Notes under the pieces: generated by a model
The model's database searches: none
What the model saw: only the letters and a program-made list of their open reading frames with translations
What the model was told of the DNA's origin: nothing
Shown: piece after piece, positions 1-10,300 of the stretch
How the letters are laid out: every line of letters begins with the position of its first letter
Position numbering within the stretch: position 1 is the stretch's first letter
Program-made: the position numbers and the translations under genes
NCBI GenBank assembly: GCA_016235555.1
Contig: JACRKC010000095.1
Coordinates: 57,625 to 121,624 of the forward strand
Direction: 5' to 3'
DNA length: 64,000 nucleotides
DNA from: Verrucomicrobiota bacterium
GTDB taxonomy: Bacteria; Verrucomicrobiota; Verrucomicrobiia; Opitutales; Opitutaceae

Positions 1-1
1 C

Positions 2-898
2 GCGATCGCCCGCGACGGCGGGGGCCTGCGCGTCTGGCCGTCGCTGCGCGCCGACGACATCGTGGCGGTCGAAGCGCCCGGGTTTCCCGCGTGGGTGCGT
101 CAACTGGGCCGGGCGACGGACGTCTCGATTTCCGACTACGACGCCTTTCGCACCGCGGTCACCCGGCGGCTCGATGCCTTCAGCGACGCACACGGCAAAC
201 TCTCGGATCACGGCCTGGACGACTTCCACTACGTGCCCACCTCCGAGGCCGAAACCGCGGCGCTCTTTGCACGATGCCTGGCCGGCGAATCGCTCTCGCC
301 GGCCGAGGTCGGGCGTCTGCGCTCGGGCCTGTTGCGCTTTCTCGGCGGCGAGTATGCCCGCCGTGGCTGGATCATGCAATTGCACCTCGGGGCGCAGCGG
401 CGCACGAGCTCGCGCCTGCGTCGTCTCGCCGGGCCGGCCGGCGGCTATGCGGCGATCGGTCCCGGCACGGATGTCGCGAGCCTGGTCGCGTGGCTCGACG
501 ACCTGGAGGAGGCCGGTGCCCTGCCCCGCACCATCCTCTATCCGCTCAACCCGGCGGACTTCGCGCCGCTCGCGGTGCTGGCCGGCTCGTTCGTCGAAGA
601 CGGGGTGCGGGGCAAGGTCCAGCTCGGGCCGGCGTGGTGGTTCAACGACCACGCCCTGGGCATGCGCGCCCAACTGGAGGCGGTTGCCAACTACGGCCTG
701 CTGGCGGTGTTCATCGGCATGACGACCGATTCACGCAGCCTGCTCTCGCTGGTGCGCCACGAGTATTTCCGCCGCGTGCTGTGCGACTGGATCGGCGCGC
801 AGGTGGCGGCGGGCGCGTTGCCCGACGATCCCGCCGCGCTCACCACGCTCGTCCAGTCCGTGAGCCACGACAACGCCCGACGCGCGCTGGCACTTTGA
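2..898 (+). CDS. uxaC: Glucuronate isomerase, 5'-truncated by the window edge
   Basis: The reading frame is open from the first bases, so the start lies upstream of the window; about 298 C-terminal residues are visible, whereas the family is usually about 470 long. The protein isomerises D-glucuronate to D-fructuronate (and galacturonate to tagaturonate) in the cytoplasm. Recognisable family stretches are 'GWIMQLHLGAQRRT', 'NPADFAPLAVLAG', 'KVQLGPAWWFNDH', 'GMTTDSRSLLSLVRHEYFRR' and the C-terminal 'SHDNARRALAL'. The next gene starts 8 bases downstream and encodes the following pathway enzyme, so the two are very likely co-transcribed. The family assignment is firm. Confidence 0.93.
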   Translation, partial: AIARDGGGLRVWPSLRADDIVAVEAPGFPAWVRQLGRATDVSISDYDAFRTAVTRRLDAFSDAHGKLSDHGLDDFHYVPTSEAETAALFARCLAGESLSPAEVGRLRSGLLRFLGGEYARRGWIMQLHLGAQRRTSSRLRRLAGPAGGYAAIGPGTDVASLVAWLDDLEEAGALPRTILYPLNPADFAPLAVLAGSFVEDGVRGKVQLGPAWWFNDHALGMRAQLEAVANYGLLAVFIGMTTDSRSLLSLVRHEYFRRVLCDWIGAQVAAGALPDDPAALTTLVQSVSHDNARRALAL

Positions 899-906
899 AG
901 TTCGCC

Positions 907-1758
907 ATGACACCCACCTTCTTCACCGGCAAAACCGCTGTGATCACCGGCGCGGGCGGCACCCTGTGCTCCGCCGTCGCCCAGGAACTCGCCCGCCATG
1001 GCGCCAAGGTCGCCCTCCTCGGCCGCACGCTCTCCTCGCTGGAGGCGGTGGCGGCCGAAATCCGCGCCGCGGGCGGCACCGCGCTGCCGGTCGCCTGTGA
1101 TGTCACCGACGCCGCGTCGGTCGAGCGCGCCCGCACCGCCGTCACCCAGGACCTGGGCGCGTGCCATTTTCTGATCAACGGTGCCGGTGGCAACCAACCC
1201 GACGCCGTCACCACCCTCACGGAATTCTCGCCGGCCGAACTCACCGCCGGCAAACCCGCCGGCACCCGCGGCTTCTTCGACCTGAGTCTCGCCCGGTTCG
1301 ACGACGTCGTGCGCACCAACACCCTCGGCACCGTGATTCCCTGCCAGATCTTCGGCCGGGAGATGGCCGGGCTCGGTCGCGGCTCCATCCTGAATTTCGC
1401 CTCGATGAACAGCTACCGGCCGCTCACCCGCGTGCCCGCCTACGCGATGGCGAAAGCCGGGGTCGTCAATTTCACGCAGTGGCTCGCCACCTATCTCGCC
1501 CCGGCGCACATCCGCGTGAACGGCATCGCGCCCGGTTTCTTCGTCAACGAACGCAGCCGCAAAATCCTGCTGACCCCGGAGGGCGGCCTCAGCGCCCGCG
1601 GCGAAAACGTGATGAATCACACCCCGCTCAAGCGTTTCGGCGAAGCCCGGGAATTGCTCGGCGCCGTGTGCTGGTTGCTCGACGACGAACGCGCCGGTTT
1701 TGTCACGGGCGTCACGTTGCCCGTGGACGGCGGATTTCTGGCTTCGTCAGGTATCTGA
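907..1758 (+). CDS. uxuB: SDR-family D-mannonate oxidoreductase (fructuronate reductase)
   Basis: A short-chain dehydrogenase of 283 residues that should reduce D-fructuronate to D-mannonate with NAD(P)H. The cofactor loop is 'TGAGGTLC', with Cys where the third Gly is usual, followed by 'NGAGGN'. Catalytic Ser lies in 'NFASMNSY', and Tyr and Lys in 'YAMAK'. The insertion 'GTRGFFDLS', 'IAPGFFVNERSRKILL' and the ending 'VDGGFLASSGI' match the B. subtilis YjmF/UxuB type and not gluconate 5-dehydrogenase. It follows uxaC by 8 bases, the expected order of the pathway. The start is the ATG just after the uxaC stop. It converges with the leftward rhamnosidase gene. Confidence 0.83.
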   Translation: MTPTFFTGKTAVITGAGGTLCSAVAQELARHGAKVALLGRTLSSLEAVAAEIRAAGGTALPVACDVTDAASVERARTAVTQDLGACHFLINGAGGNQPDAVTTLTEFSPAELTAGKPAGTRGFFDLSLARFDDVVRTNTLGTVIPCQIFGREMAGLGRGSILNFASMNSYRPLTRVPAYAMAKAGVVNFTQWLATYLAPAHIRVNGIAPGFFVNERSRKILLTPEGGLSARGENVMNHTPLKRFGEARELLGAVCWLLDDERAGFVTGVTLPVDGGFLASSGI

Positions 1759-1876
1759 TGAAACCCGCCTGATAGCCTGCCGATCGGCGACATCGCCAAC
1801 GCGATGCTCCGTGCTGCTGGCAGCGTCGTCCCAAACAGCGAAACTCGCTGGCAAAAAAATCGCAGCGCGGCCCGGC

Positions 1877-4771
1877 TCAGCGAGCCGCCTCGACCACAAA
1901 CCGATACCGGCCGGAACCGACCACCACGCGCAGCGCGGCTCCGTCCGGTTTCACCGACCGCACGCCCGGCGCGCGATCAAGGGGCTCGCCGCTTTCCCGC
2001 GTGCGCGCGACGGTCGCCTCCGGCAGGTGGACGCTCGCCTCCGTGTTGGCCGGCACGACGACTTCGAACTCGCAGCGGCCGGCCGCGCGTTTCCACGCGC
2101 TTTCGATCCGGCCGTTGATCGAGTCGTAGCGGGCGCGCACCCAGCTGATCGGCGGATTCTCCGGGTTGCTGCCCTCCGTCGGGGGACGCGGACGGAGCAG
2201 AATTTTCCGGTAGCCGGGCCCGTCGCTGTCGATGCCGGCGAGGTCGCGATACGCCCACTCCATCACCGCCCCGAAAGCGTAGTGGCTGAAGCTGTTCATC
2301 GCGGCGTTCTGATTGCCGGCCGCGCCGTTGAAGCCGTGTTCGGTCGTGTAGCTGTCCCAGCGCTCCCACACCGTGGTCGCGCCGTTGACGACCTCGTAGC
2401 CCCAGCTCGGAAACCGCCGGCTCTGGAACAACCGCGCCGCGAGGTCGTGCCGGCCGCTGCCGGAGAGCGCCGGCAGCAGCGCGCGCGTGCCGAGGAAACC
2501 CGTGGCCATCCTGAAATCGTTTCTCTCGATACGCGCGGCGAGCGCGGCGGCCGCGGCGGAAATCCGGTCCCCCGGGATCAGTCCGGTCCAGAGCGCGAGC
2601 ACGTAGGCCGACTGGGTGTCCACCGTGAGCGTGCCATCGGGCTTCAGGTATTTCGCGCCAAACGCCTTCGTCGTCTTGGCGCGTCGCGCGGCGAAGTTTG
2701 CGACCTCGATCGAACGCCCCGTCGCCCCGGCCATCTCCTCCATCAGGCGCAAGTCCAGGACGTGGTAGCAGGTGTCGAGATAGTCGATGGGCGTGTTTTC
2801 GTTCACGTTCAGCCAGTCGCCCCACGGATTGCCGAGGCTCGTGCCGAGTCCCTCCGGGGTGGTGCTGGCGTGCCGCCATTCCATGAAGCGCAGCATCGAG
2901 GCCCAGTGGCGTTCGATCACGCGCGTGTCGCCGTAAACTTTCCAAATCGTCCAGGGGCAGATGATGCCCGCATCCGTCCAGCCGGTGCCGAACGTCTTGC
3001 CGCCACCGCCGTGCGCCATCGGGTAGGGTGCGTAATCCGGATACGCCCCGAAGCTGCGCTGCGACTCCGCCACATCGTCGAGCCACTTGGTGAAAAAGGC
3101 GGCGACATCGGCGTTGAACGTGGCGGTGCGCACGTAGGCCTGCGCGTCGCCCATCCAGCCGAGCCGCTCGTCGCGTTGCGGGCAGTCGGTCGGCACCTCG
3201 ACGAAGTTGGCGCGCTGCGTCCACCGGGCGTTGCGGCCAAATTGCGTGAGCACCGGATCGCTGCACTCGAAACTCCCCGTGAGCGGCGTGTCGTTGTGGA
3301 GCACGAGGCCGGTGATCGCCGCCAGCGTCGGTGGCTCGGCGAGCCCGGTCACCTCGACAAACTGGAAGCCGTGGTAGGTGAATCGCGGCGACCAGGTCTC
3401 GCCCTGCGGATCGCCGCGCAGGACATAGGTGTCGGTGGCGCGCGCGCGGCGGAGATTCTCGGTCATGAGCGAGCCGTCCTTGTGCACCATCTCGCCGTAA
3501 CGCAGCCGGACCGTCGTGCCAGCGGCGCCTTTGACGGCGAGGCGCACGATGCCGGCGAAATTCTGGCCGAGGTCGAAGATGAACACCCCGGGTTTCGGCT
3601 CCGTGAGACGCTTCGCGGGCAGCTCCTGTGTCACCCGGATCGGCGGCGCGGCGTAGGCCTGCATCGTCGCCGGCGGCGTGAAGCCGAGATCGACCTCGCG
3701 TTGGCCCGCCGTGTCGGCGAACACGGATTTGACCCGCGGGTTGGTTTCCGCGCGCACCGCCGGCGCCCACGCCGCCGCCTCGAATCCCGGCTCGCTCCAG
3801 CGGTCGAGTTCGGCGCGCGCGTCGTAGCTCTCCCCCATGATCAGGTCGGCCTCGCGCGTCGGACCGCGGTCGGTGACGCGCCAGGTCTCGTCGGTCACGA
3901 TGGTCTCGCGGGAACCGTCGGTGTATTCGAGTTCGAGTTGCGCGCGTAACGCCGGCGTCTTGCCGTAAAAATTCCGCCCGGACTTCTGCGGACCGTAACC
4001 CACCAGCAGCCCGTAGCCCACGTAGCCGGCATACCACCCTTCGGCGACGACCGCGCCGATCGCATTGGCCGCACCGCCGCGCACCAGCGCCGTGACATCG
4101 TGCGCCCGATAGTGCGCGCGCTGCGCGTAGTCGGCCCAGCCCGGCTGGAAATACGCGTCCCCCACCCTCCGGCCGTTGACGTAGAGATCGTAGAGTCCGA
4201 GCGCCGACGCGTAGACCGTGGCGCGCCGCACCGGCTTCCCGGCGGCAAACTCGCGCCGGTAGTGCCGCGGCGGCGGGAGCGACAGCGTCTTCCGGTCGGT
4301 GTGGAGCGGCGTCGCGTCGCGAAACGAGATCCACTGCGCCCGCCAGTCCTGCGGCTGCAGCAGGCCCATGGCCCAGCGCGCCGGTTCGCTCCACGCACAC
4401 ACGGCACCGCGCTCGTCCCAAATGCGCACCTGCCAGAAACACTCGCACCCAGAGGTGAGCGGCCGGCCCGCGTAAACGACCTGGCTGGTGGCATTGCCTT
4501 CGACTCTCCCGCTGTCCCACCAGTCGCCCTCGCCCACGGCGAGTTTCGCCGCCGACGAGGCCACCCGCACCTGCCACGCGCGCTGCGCCGCGCCGCGCCG
4601 CTCGGCGAGCATGCGCCACGACAGGCGCGGTGCCGGCGTGTCGACCGCGAGCGGCGCCACGAGATATTCGCACCGCAAGTCGGCGACCGCCGTGTCCGGC
4701 GCGGGCGTCTGGGCCGCGGCCACCGCCCCGAAAGTCAAAACGCTGATCAGATACAGACCGTGAAGTTTCAT
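1877..4771 (-). CDS. Secreted alpha-L-rhamnosidase, GH78
   Basis: 964 residues with a signal peptide (about 1-21, ending 'AVAAAQ'), so periplasmic or secreted. It should cleave terminal alpha-L-rhamnose from oligosaccharides. Domain order follows the large GH78 enzymes: N-terminal Ig-like domain ('PRLSWRMLAERRGAAQRAWQ'), a carbohydrate-binding region ('ASALGLYDLYVNGRRVGD'), a linker beta-domain ('FDLGQNFAGIVRL') and the (alpha/alpha)6 catalytic barrel. The barrel has the hallmark 'DCPQRDERLGWMGDAQ' with acidic catalytic residues, then 'WTDAGIICPWTIW'. A short C-terminal beta-domain ends the protein. It is the last gene of a leftward cluster, 37 bases after a sulfatase gene, which suggests that desulfation and rhamnose release act together. 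Confidence 0.94.
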   Translation of the reverse strand: MKLHGLYLISVLTFGAVAAAQTPAPDTAVADLRCEYLVAPLAVDTPAPRLSWRMLAERRGAAQRAWQVRVASSAAKLAVGEGDWWDSGRVEGNATSQVVYAGRPLTSGCECFWQVRIWDERGAVCAWSEPARWAMGLLQPQDWRAQWISFRDATPLHTDRKTLSLPPPRHYRREFAAGKPVRRATVYASALGLYDLYVNGRRVGDAYFQPGWADYAQRAHYRAHDVTALVRGGAANAIGAVVAEGWYAGYVGYGLLVGYGPQKSGRNFYGKTPALRAQLELEYTDGSRETIVTDETWRVTDRGPTREADLIMGESYDARAELDRWSEPGFEAAAWAPAVRAETNPRVKSVFADTAGQREVDLGFTPPATMQAYAAPPIRVTQELPAKRLTEPKPGVFIFDLGQNFAGIVRLAVKGAAGTTVRLRYGEMVHKDGSLMTENLRRARATDTYVLRGDPQGETWSPRFTYHGFQFVEVTGLAEPPTLAAITGLVLHNDTPLTGSFECSDPVLTQFGRNARWTQRANFVEVPTDCPQRDERLGWMGDAQAYVRTATFNADVAAFFTKWLDDVAESQRSFGAYPDYAPYPMAHGGGGKTFGTGWTDAGIICPWTIWKVYGDTRVIERHWASMLRFMEWRHASTTPEGLGTSLGNPWGDWLNVNENTPIDYLDTCYHVLDLRLMEEMAGATGRSIEVANFAARRAKTTKAFGAKYLKPDGTLTVDTQSAYVLALWTGLIPGDRISAAAAALAARIERNDFRMATGFLGTRALLPALSGSGRHDLAARLFQSRRFPSWGYEVVNGATTVWERWDSYTTEHGFNGAAGNQNAAMNSFSHYAFGAVMEWAYRDLAGIDSDGPGYRKILLRPRPPTEGSNPENPPISWVRARYDSINGRIESAWKRAAGRCEFEVVVPANTEASVHLPEATVARTRESGEPLDRAPGVRSVKPDGAALRVVVGSGRYRFVVEAAR

Positions 4772-4808
4772 GGAGAGAATCGAAGCTGCAAAATCACCGC
4801 ATCATCCG

Positions 4809-6299
4809 CTAGCGGGCGGCCGCCGCCGCCAGCCCGTAGGTCCGCAGCCACCACGCGAGCCGCTCGGCGTCGGTCGGGTCGGGTTGGTTCACGCGGCCGA
4901 GCCAGGCCTTCGCGTAATCGCCTCGCTTGGCTTTTTGGATGTCCGCCAGGGGCGGCTCGGTCGCGGGATCGCCGCGGACGCCGCGGTCACCACTGGCGGC
5001 GATCCAGGTTTCAAGGGTGCGATTGAATGCCGTGATCGTGGCGGCCAGACGGGAATCGGTGGCCAGATTGCGGCTCGTCGCCGGGTCGCGGCGCAGATCG
5101 TAGAGTTCGTATTCGGCCCGCCCGGGGGCCATCCAAGCCGCTTGGATCGCATCCAGCCGCCCTTGCGCGTGAAGCACCCGCAGCAACGGCATGCCCGGAT
5201 AACTCGCTTCCTTGTAACCCGACCAGTTGAGGTGCGACACCTCCGGGAAAAAATTTCGGACGAAAAGTTGATCGCGGGTGATGACCGCTCTGATCCGGTC
5301 CATCGCATCGCCGCAGCGATCGCGGGCCGCGAAGAGGTGCGGACGATCCGGAAAATCCGCGGCGAGAAAGTCGCGCCCTTCCATCCACGCCGGCACGGGC
5401 CGACCGGCCAGGGCAAGCGCCGTCGGCGCGAGATCGATCAAGCTGACGAGCCGCTCCTCGACCGAGCCCGCCGTGATGCCCGGCCCGCGCACGATCAGCG
5501 GCACGTGCAGCCCCTCCTCGGTCAGCCATTGCTTGCCCCACGGCATCGGGCGGCCGTTGTCCGCGAAAAACATGATCACGGTGCGATCGAGCACACCTTC
5601 AGCCGCGAGTTGATCGAGAATGACGCCCACGCGCCGGTCGACCGTCTCGACACTCCGCAGATAGGCATACCAGTCGCGACGCATGAGCGGGTGATCCGGA
5701 TAATGCGGCGGCAGGGGAATCGCAGCGACGGCCGCCTCGTCAAAGCGCTCCGGCACCGGCAACGGCCGGTGCGGCTCGGTGATCTGGAACTGCGCGAAAA
5801 AGGGCTGGCCGGGCCGGCGTTGCCGCCAGTCGTCGCCATCGTAGAGTTTCTTCGGATCGTGGGCGAAATTGTAGTGGGTCTTCGCGCGGGTGATTGTGCG
5901 GCCGCCACGTTGCGCGCCGGGCGCGGCGGCGTTGGTGACGAACCAGCCGGCCTCGCGCAGCAGCTCCGGCAACGGCCGGTAGGGGGCGGGCAGCGGCTGC
6001 GGGTTCTCCATGTCATGCGGGTGGAGCCCCGTCGTCGTCTGGTAGCAGCCAAGGATGAAGGCTGAGCGCGAGGCGCTGCAGATCGGCGCGCTCACGTAGG
6101 CGCGCGTGTAACGCCGCCCTTGCGCGGCGAGCCGGTCGAGATTCGGCGTCTTCACCCCCGTCGCACCGTAGGCGGCGAGGTCGAGCGACATGTCGTCGGC
6201 GATGATCCAGACGAGATTCAACGGCGCGGCGGCCGGCGCCGCGGCACCGAGGGCGAGCGCCGACAACGCGAAGCTGGTGAGGGCGAGGAGGCGTTTCAT
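4809..6299 (-). CDS. Secreted sulfatase, S1 family, sulfamidase-like
   Basis: 496 residues from ATG at 6299; the open frame continues upstream but a signal peptide ('MKRLLALTSFALSALALGAA') begins at this ATG. The sulfatase core is clear: metal-binding 'IIADDMSLD' near residue 33, and the modification motif C-S-A-S-R with Cys74, which the formylglycine-generating enzyme converts to the catalytic residue. 'FFADNGRPMPWGKQWL' carries further active-site residues. The CSASR motif and the general layout resemble the heparan N-sulfatase-like branch, but the substrate is unknown; neighbouring rhamnosidase suggests a sulfated rhamnan. It lies 23 bases after the preceding hypothetical gene and 37 before the rhamnosidase gene, so an operon is likely. 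Confidence 0.92.
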   Translation of the reverse strand: MKRLLALTSFALSALALGAAAPAAAPLNLVWIIADDMSLDLAAYGATGVKTPNLDRLAAQGRRYTRAYVSAPICSASRSAFILGCYQTTTGLHPHDMENPQPLPAPYRPLPELLREAGWFVTNAAAPGAQRGGRTITRAKTHYNFAHDPKKLYDGDDWRQRRPGQPFFAQFQITEPHRPLPVPERFDEAAVAAIPLPPHYPDHPLMRRDWYAYLRSVETVDRRVGVILDQLAAEGVLDRTVIMFFADNGRPMPWGKQWLTEEGLHVPLIVRGPGITAGSVEERLVSLIDLAPTALALAGRPVPAWMEGRDFLAADFPDRPHLFAARDRCGDAMDRIRAVITRDQLFVRNFFPEVSHLNWSGYKEASYPGMPLLRVLHAQGRLDAIQAAWMAPGRAEYELYDLRRDPATSRNLATDSRLAATITAFNRTLETWIAASGDRGVRGDPATEPPLADIQKAKRGDYAKAWLGRVNQPDPTDAERLAWWLRTYGLAAAAAR

Positions 6300-6322
6300 C
6301 GATGGAGGCGCCGCCGGTGGCG

Positions 6323-7303
6323 TTATTTCAACTCGGCGCGTTCTCCGGCGTATTTCTGCCAGAGCGCATCGAGGGTGGCGCCGAGTTTCGCGGCATCGCC
6401 GACGGCGAGCCAATAACGGTAACGATATACCGAACGCGGCCCGAGTGTGGCGCGATCGATCGGCGCGACGTGCAGGCACGGCCCGGCCGCCGGGTCGGCC
6501 GTCGCCCCGGCGCCATGCGGGCCGAAATTCCACGGCTGCGTCGCCGCGGGGCTGAACACGGCGACGCCCTGGCCGCCGGCGGCGAACACGGCCATCGCCG
6601 CGCGCGGCGGCCGGGCTTTGCCCCACGGCGGGCCGGGCGGCTGGGATTCGTCGCGCCACCCGCCATCGCCGAGGTAACTCTTCACGGCGCTGAAATTGCG
6701 CGTGAAGTAACAGGCGGGCACTTCCTGCGCGCGCGTCACCGCCGGCCCCCAGCGATCGTTGTCGGCCCGCTGGCAGACAAGTTCGCAGCGCACGACCATC
6801 ACGTGCGGCAGGCCGGGCTCGAAAGTCATCCACTGGCGCATGAGCGCGGCGGCCTCTTCGTCGGGCATGTCCCACAGCTTGGGCACGGTTTCGGCGTGGA
6901 GAAACGGAGGAAGAGAATCGGAACTGAGGCGGGACGCCTCAGCCACGGACTCGATGCGGCGAAACTCGGTTACCCGGGCCCACGACGCGACGCCGCCGCC
7001 TTGGATGGGGTTCCACGTCCACGGGCTCCAATTTTTGCTCTGGCCGTCGGCGCGCCGATCGAGCCGCGCGCCCGCGTAGTAGGACTGTTGAATGAGGCGT
7101 CCCGGGTCGGCCGAGTTGATCATGTTCTCCGGGTAGCCGGGCCACGAGAGCCAGGTGATGGCGCCACCCCGCGCGCGGTCGATGCCGATCCGCACCGCGC
7201 CATTGTCGAGTGTCAGCAGATCCGCCGCGGGACGCGGTGCCGGTGCGGCAAACGCGAGCGCCACCATGCCGAGCGGCGGCCAGGCGAAACGAAGCGAGCG
7301 CAT
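6323..7303 (-). CDS. Secreted hypothetical protein of the glycan cluster
   Basis: 326 residues from ATG at 7303 with a signal peptide (about 1-20). I do not recognise the family. The N-terminal part, 'LLTLDNGAVRIGIDRARGGAITWLSWPG', resembles the beta-sandwich start of sugar-binding or mutarotase-like proteins, where a nearby ring surface is rich in Trp ('WSPWTWNPIQGG'). The start codon overlaps the stop of the upstream receptor gene by one base (TGATG), so translation is probably coupled. A 19-base palindrome of a dispersed repeat is embedded in frame at 6924-6942, encoding the stretch 'EASRLSS'. The gene is followed by a sulfatase gene after 23 bases; a role in binding or modifying the imported glycan is inferred only from context. 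Confidence 0.75.
   Translation of the reverse strand: MRSLRFAWPPLGMVALAFAAPAPRPAADLLTLDNGAVRIGIDRARGGAITWLSWPGYPENMINSADPGRLIQQSYYAGARLDRRADGQSKNWSPWTWNPIQGGGVASWARVTEFRRIESVAEASRLSSDSLPPFLHAETVPKLWDMPDEEAAALMRQWMTFEPGLPHVMVVRCELVCQRADNDRWGPAVTRAQEVPACYFTRNFSAVKSYLGDGGWRDESQPPGPPWGKARPPRAAMAVFAAGGQGVAVFSPAATQPWNFGPHGAGATADPAAGPCLHVAPIDRATLGPRSVYRYRYWLAVGDAAKLGATLDALWQKYAGERAELK
6924..6942. repeat. Palindrome with GGGAC loop inside a coding gene
   Basis: CTGAGGC-GGGAC-GCCTCAG, a perfect 7-base-pair stem. The same sequence with its flanks (25 bases, 6923-6947) recurs inverted at 36755-36779 in non-coding DNA. Here it lies in frame inside a secreted hypothetical protein gene. Confidence 0.8.
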
Positions 7304-10300
7304 CAAAAGGAATAGGTGGTCGTGAAACGATACTCGCGCGGCTGCACGAGATCGTAGCGACTGTAGGCCACTCCGCGTCCGCCCGGCAGCAGAAATCCAT
7401 CGCGGGCGGTGGCGCCGGTGGCGAGGCGTGACGGAATGATGTCGGTGCGATCGAGCAGATTGGAAACGTTGAGCTGGAAACGCACGCGACCCGGCAGGCC
7501 CTGGAACTTGCGCGTGTAGCCGAGCATCGCATCCGCCGCGGTGATGACGCGGCCGCGGATCTCCTGGTCCTTCGAGTTCGAGCCGATGACGTTGGCGCTG
7601 CGCCAGCGCCAGCCACCGCCGAGGGTGACGCCGTTGAGCCGGCCCGATTTGAAGTCATAGGCGGTGAACAGGCTGATCTTGTGCGGGCGCACGCCCCAGC
7701 GCTTCTGCTGCGATTCCTTTTCCGAGTTCAGCGTGTCGACGAGGTTGAAGATTTCCTGGGCCACCGTGATGCCGCTCGATGTGGTGAGCGTGCCGAGCGC
7801 GGCGCCGGGCTGCTGGCGCGACAACTCGATCCACTTCGCGATCGTGCGTCCCGGGAGATACGCCGCGGGATCGACGACGAACTGGCCGGCGGCGTTTTGC
7901 GAGACCCCCTGCGCCAGCAGCACGGCGTCGAGCTGCTTCATCCCGAACCAGTCGATCGCTTCCTGCGCGAGGCCATTGCGGCCGGAGTCGGTGTAGGAAT
8001 AATTGGCGACGAGGCGCCAGTTGCGCGTGAGGTTGGCAGTGACGCGAGCCTCGCCGCCCTTCGAGTCGAAGTCGTTCGAGATCGAGTTCACGGGCGGCGT
8101 GTAGGTTTTGTAGAGCGGCGTCCACTGCGTGGTGGAATACGGCAGGCCGTTGCCGACGAGCAAGGTGGCGAAGGCGTCCATCACGCGGACGTTGGCGCCG
8201 GCGAGCACGTTGGCCACCGGGGCCGTCACGCGGCCGCGTTCGCTGCCGGTGAAGTAGACGAAGCGCGCGTTGAGTTTGCCGTCGAGCAGATCGAACCCGA
8301 GGCCGACGTCCTCGCCGCGGCCTTGCGAGAGCGGCGCGAGCTTGCCGTCGGGGAACGTGGTGCGCGCGAGCGGCGGCACGCCGACGTTGGACGATTTGTT
8401 GGCGATCACGGACAGCCAGTCGGTCACGTGGAAGACGAGGCCGGCCGTGCGCGTCTGGCCGACCATTTTCACGAGCGTGGCCTTGGACCGGTCGCGGTCG
8501 ACCACGTCGCCCTGGATCGGATCGGCGGTGTAGCCGAGCTGGTTGTTGTCCACTTTGTCCTTCCGGTAGCCGAACGTGGTGACCAGCCGCCCGCCCAGCC
8601 AGTAGCTCTGCAGGGCGCCGAGGGTGGAATCGATCTGCTGCAACATGCCGCCGTTGTCCGCGCCGCCGGAGGCCACGTTGGCGTAGGCCGTGGTGAAAGT
8701 GCGGCCGTCGAACGCGATGGTCTTCGGCAGCGAGCGCCAGTCGCCGACGCGATAGCTGTCATATTTTCCCTCGGTGAGGTAGTTGCGCACGTTGACGCGG
8801 TTGTTGGCGTTGGCGGGATCGGCGTTGTAGGGGCGGCCGGCGAGGACGAGCCAGGAGTTGGCGCGGATATCGGTGACATCGGTGCGCGAAACCGACGCGG
8901 CGAACTGGTGGCGGCCGAACCATTTCGATTTGGTGTCGAGCGTGTAGGAGGTGGAAAAACGCGATTCGCGGCTGTCGCCGTAGTGGATGTCGCGCGTCCA
9001 GTTGCCGTCGAAATACATCCGGCCCGCGTAGGGATTGGCGGGGCCGCCGATGCCGAGCGTGCGGTTGGCCTCGCCGCGGAGGACGGGGCTGTTGCCGTTC
9101 ATCAGATTCACGACGGCATGCGTGCGCTGGTAATTTTGCGCGAGATTCAGGATGAGATTCCGCACGGGCTGCCAATCGGCGGTGAGCGTGAAGTTGCGCA
9201 GGTTCTGGTCGCGATTCATGCCGGGGCCGGCGGCGTTGCCGTTCAGCGGATAGAATTTCGGATCGTAGATGCGGAAAATCGACGCAGTGACGCCCGGCGT
9301 GCCGTCGGGCGCGCGGACGGCGGCGTTGTTGTAACTGCCGGTGAGGAACGTGCCGATGGCGTCGAAGACTGTGCCGTCGTTCTCGATGAAGGTGGCGCGC
9401 CGGTTCTGGCCGCCGCGCGTGCCGTCGCGGGCCGTGACTCCGAGCGCAAGCTGGGCCGCGGTGGGCGCGACCGTGCCGGGCGCGAAGGTCACCGCATCGA
9501 CACCGCGGGCCTGCCGGTTGTCATACCACGCAAGCACCTGCTCCATCTCGGAGAACGAGCGCACGACCGCGGTCCGGTCGCGGCCGGTCTCGCCCATCGC
9601 CGTGAGCGTGAGCGTGCGCGCGGGGCGCCAGGTGACGGAGCCGAAGAGGCGGCGCTTGTCCTGGAAATCGAAGGCGCGCCAGCCGCCGTTGTCCTGGTCG
9701 AGCGCCGCGAGGGAAAACGCGAGACGGTCCTTGATGAGCACGCGGTTCACATCGAGTTCGGCGCGGCGGCGGCTCCACGAACCGCCGCTGTAACGGAGAT
9801 TCGCGGAGTGGCGGTGCGTCTCGGCGATTTTCGAGGATTGGTTGAGCAAGCCGCCGGGCGAGCCAATGCCGAAGAGGATGCTGTTGGGCCCGCGGCTGTC
9901 CTCGTAGCGACCGACGCGGTAGGGATCGCCCGGCGTGATGCTCGGGAAGTAATCCATGCCCTGCCCCGCGATGAGCCCGCGGATCTGAATCCCCGCGGTG
10001 AGCGCGTGACCGCCGATGATGCGGTTCTGCTCGGAGCTGGCACCCTGCGAGTTGGTGTCCATCTCGCCGTTCACGGTGTATTCCATCAGCTGCGTGAGGT
10101 CGGTGATGGCGAGGTCGTCGAGGAACTCCTTCGTGAACACGGACACCGAACTCGCGGTGTCGCGCAGCTTCGTGTTGAGTCGGCTGCCGGCGAGCGTGTT
10201 CTCGGCGACGTAGCCGAGGTCGCTGCTCGTGTTGACGGTGAAGGGGCTGAGTTCGACGACATCGGCGGGCTTGGCGGCCGCTGCACCGGCGGCGGCCTGG

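Noticed and set aside
1700..3949. Rightward open frame of 749 codons
   Set aside because: It lies antisense to the GH78 rhamnosidase gene; the sequence is Arg/Ala-rich without domains, as expected of a shadow frame in GC-rich DNA.
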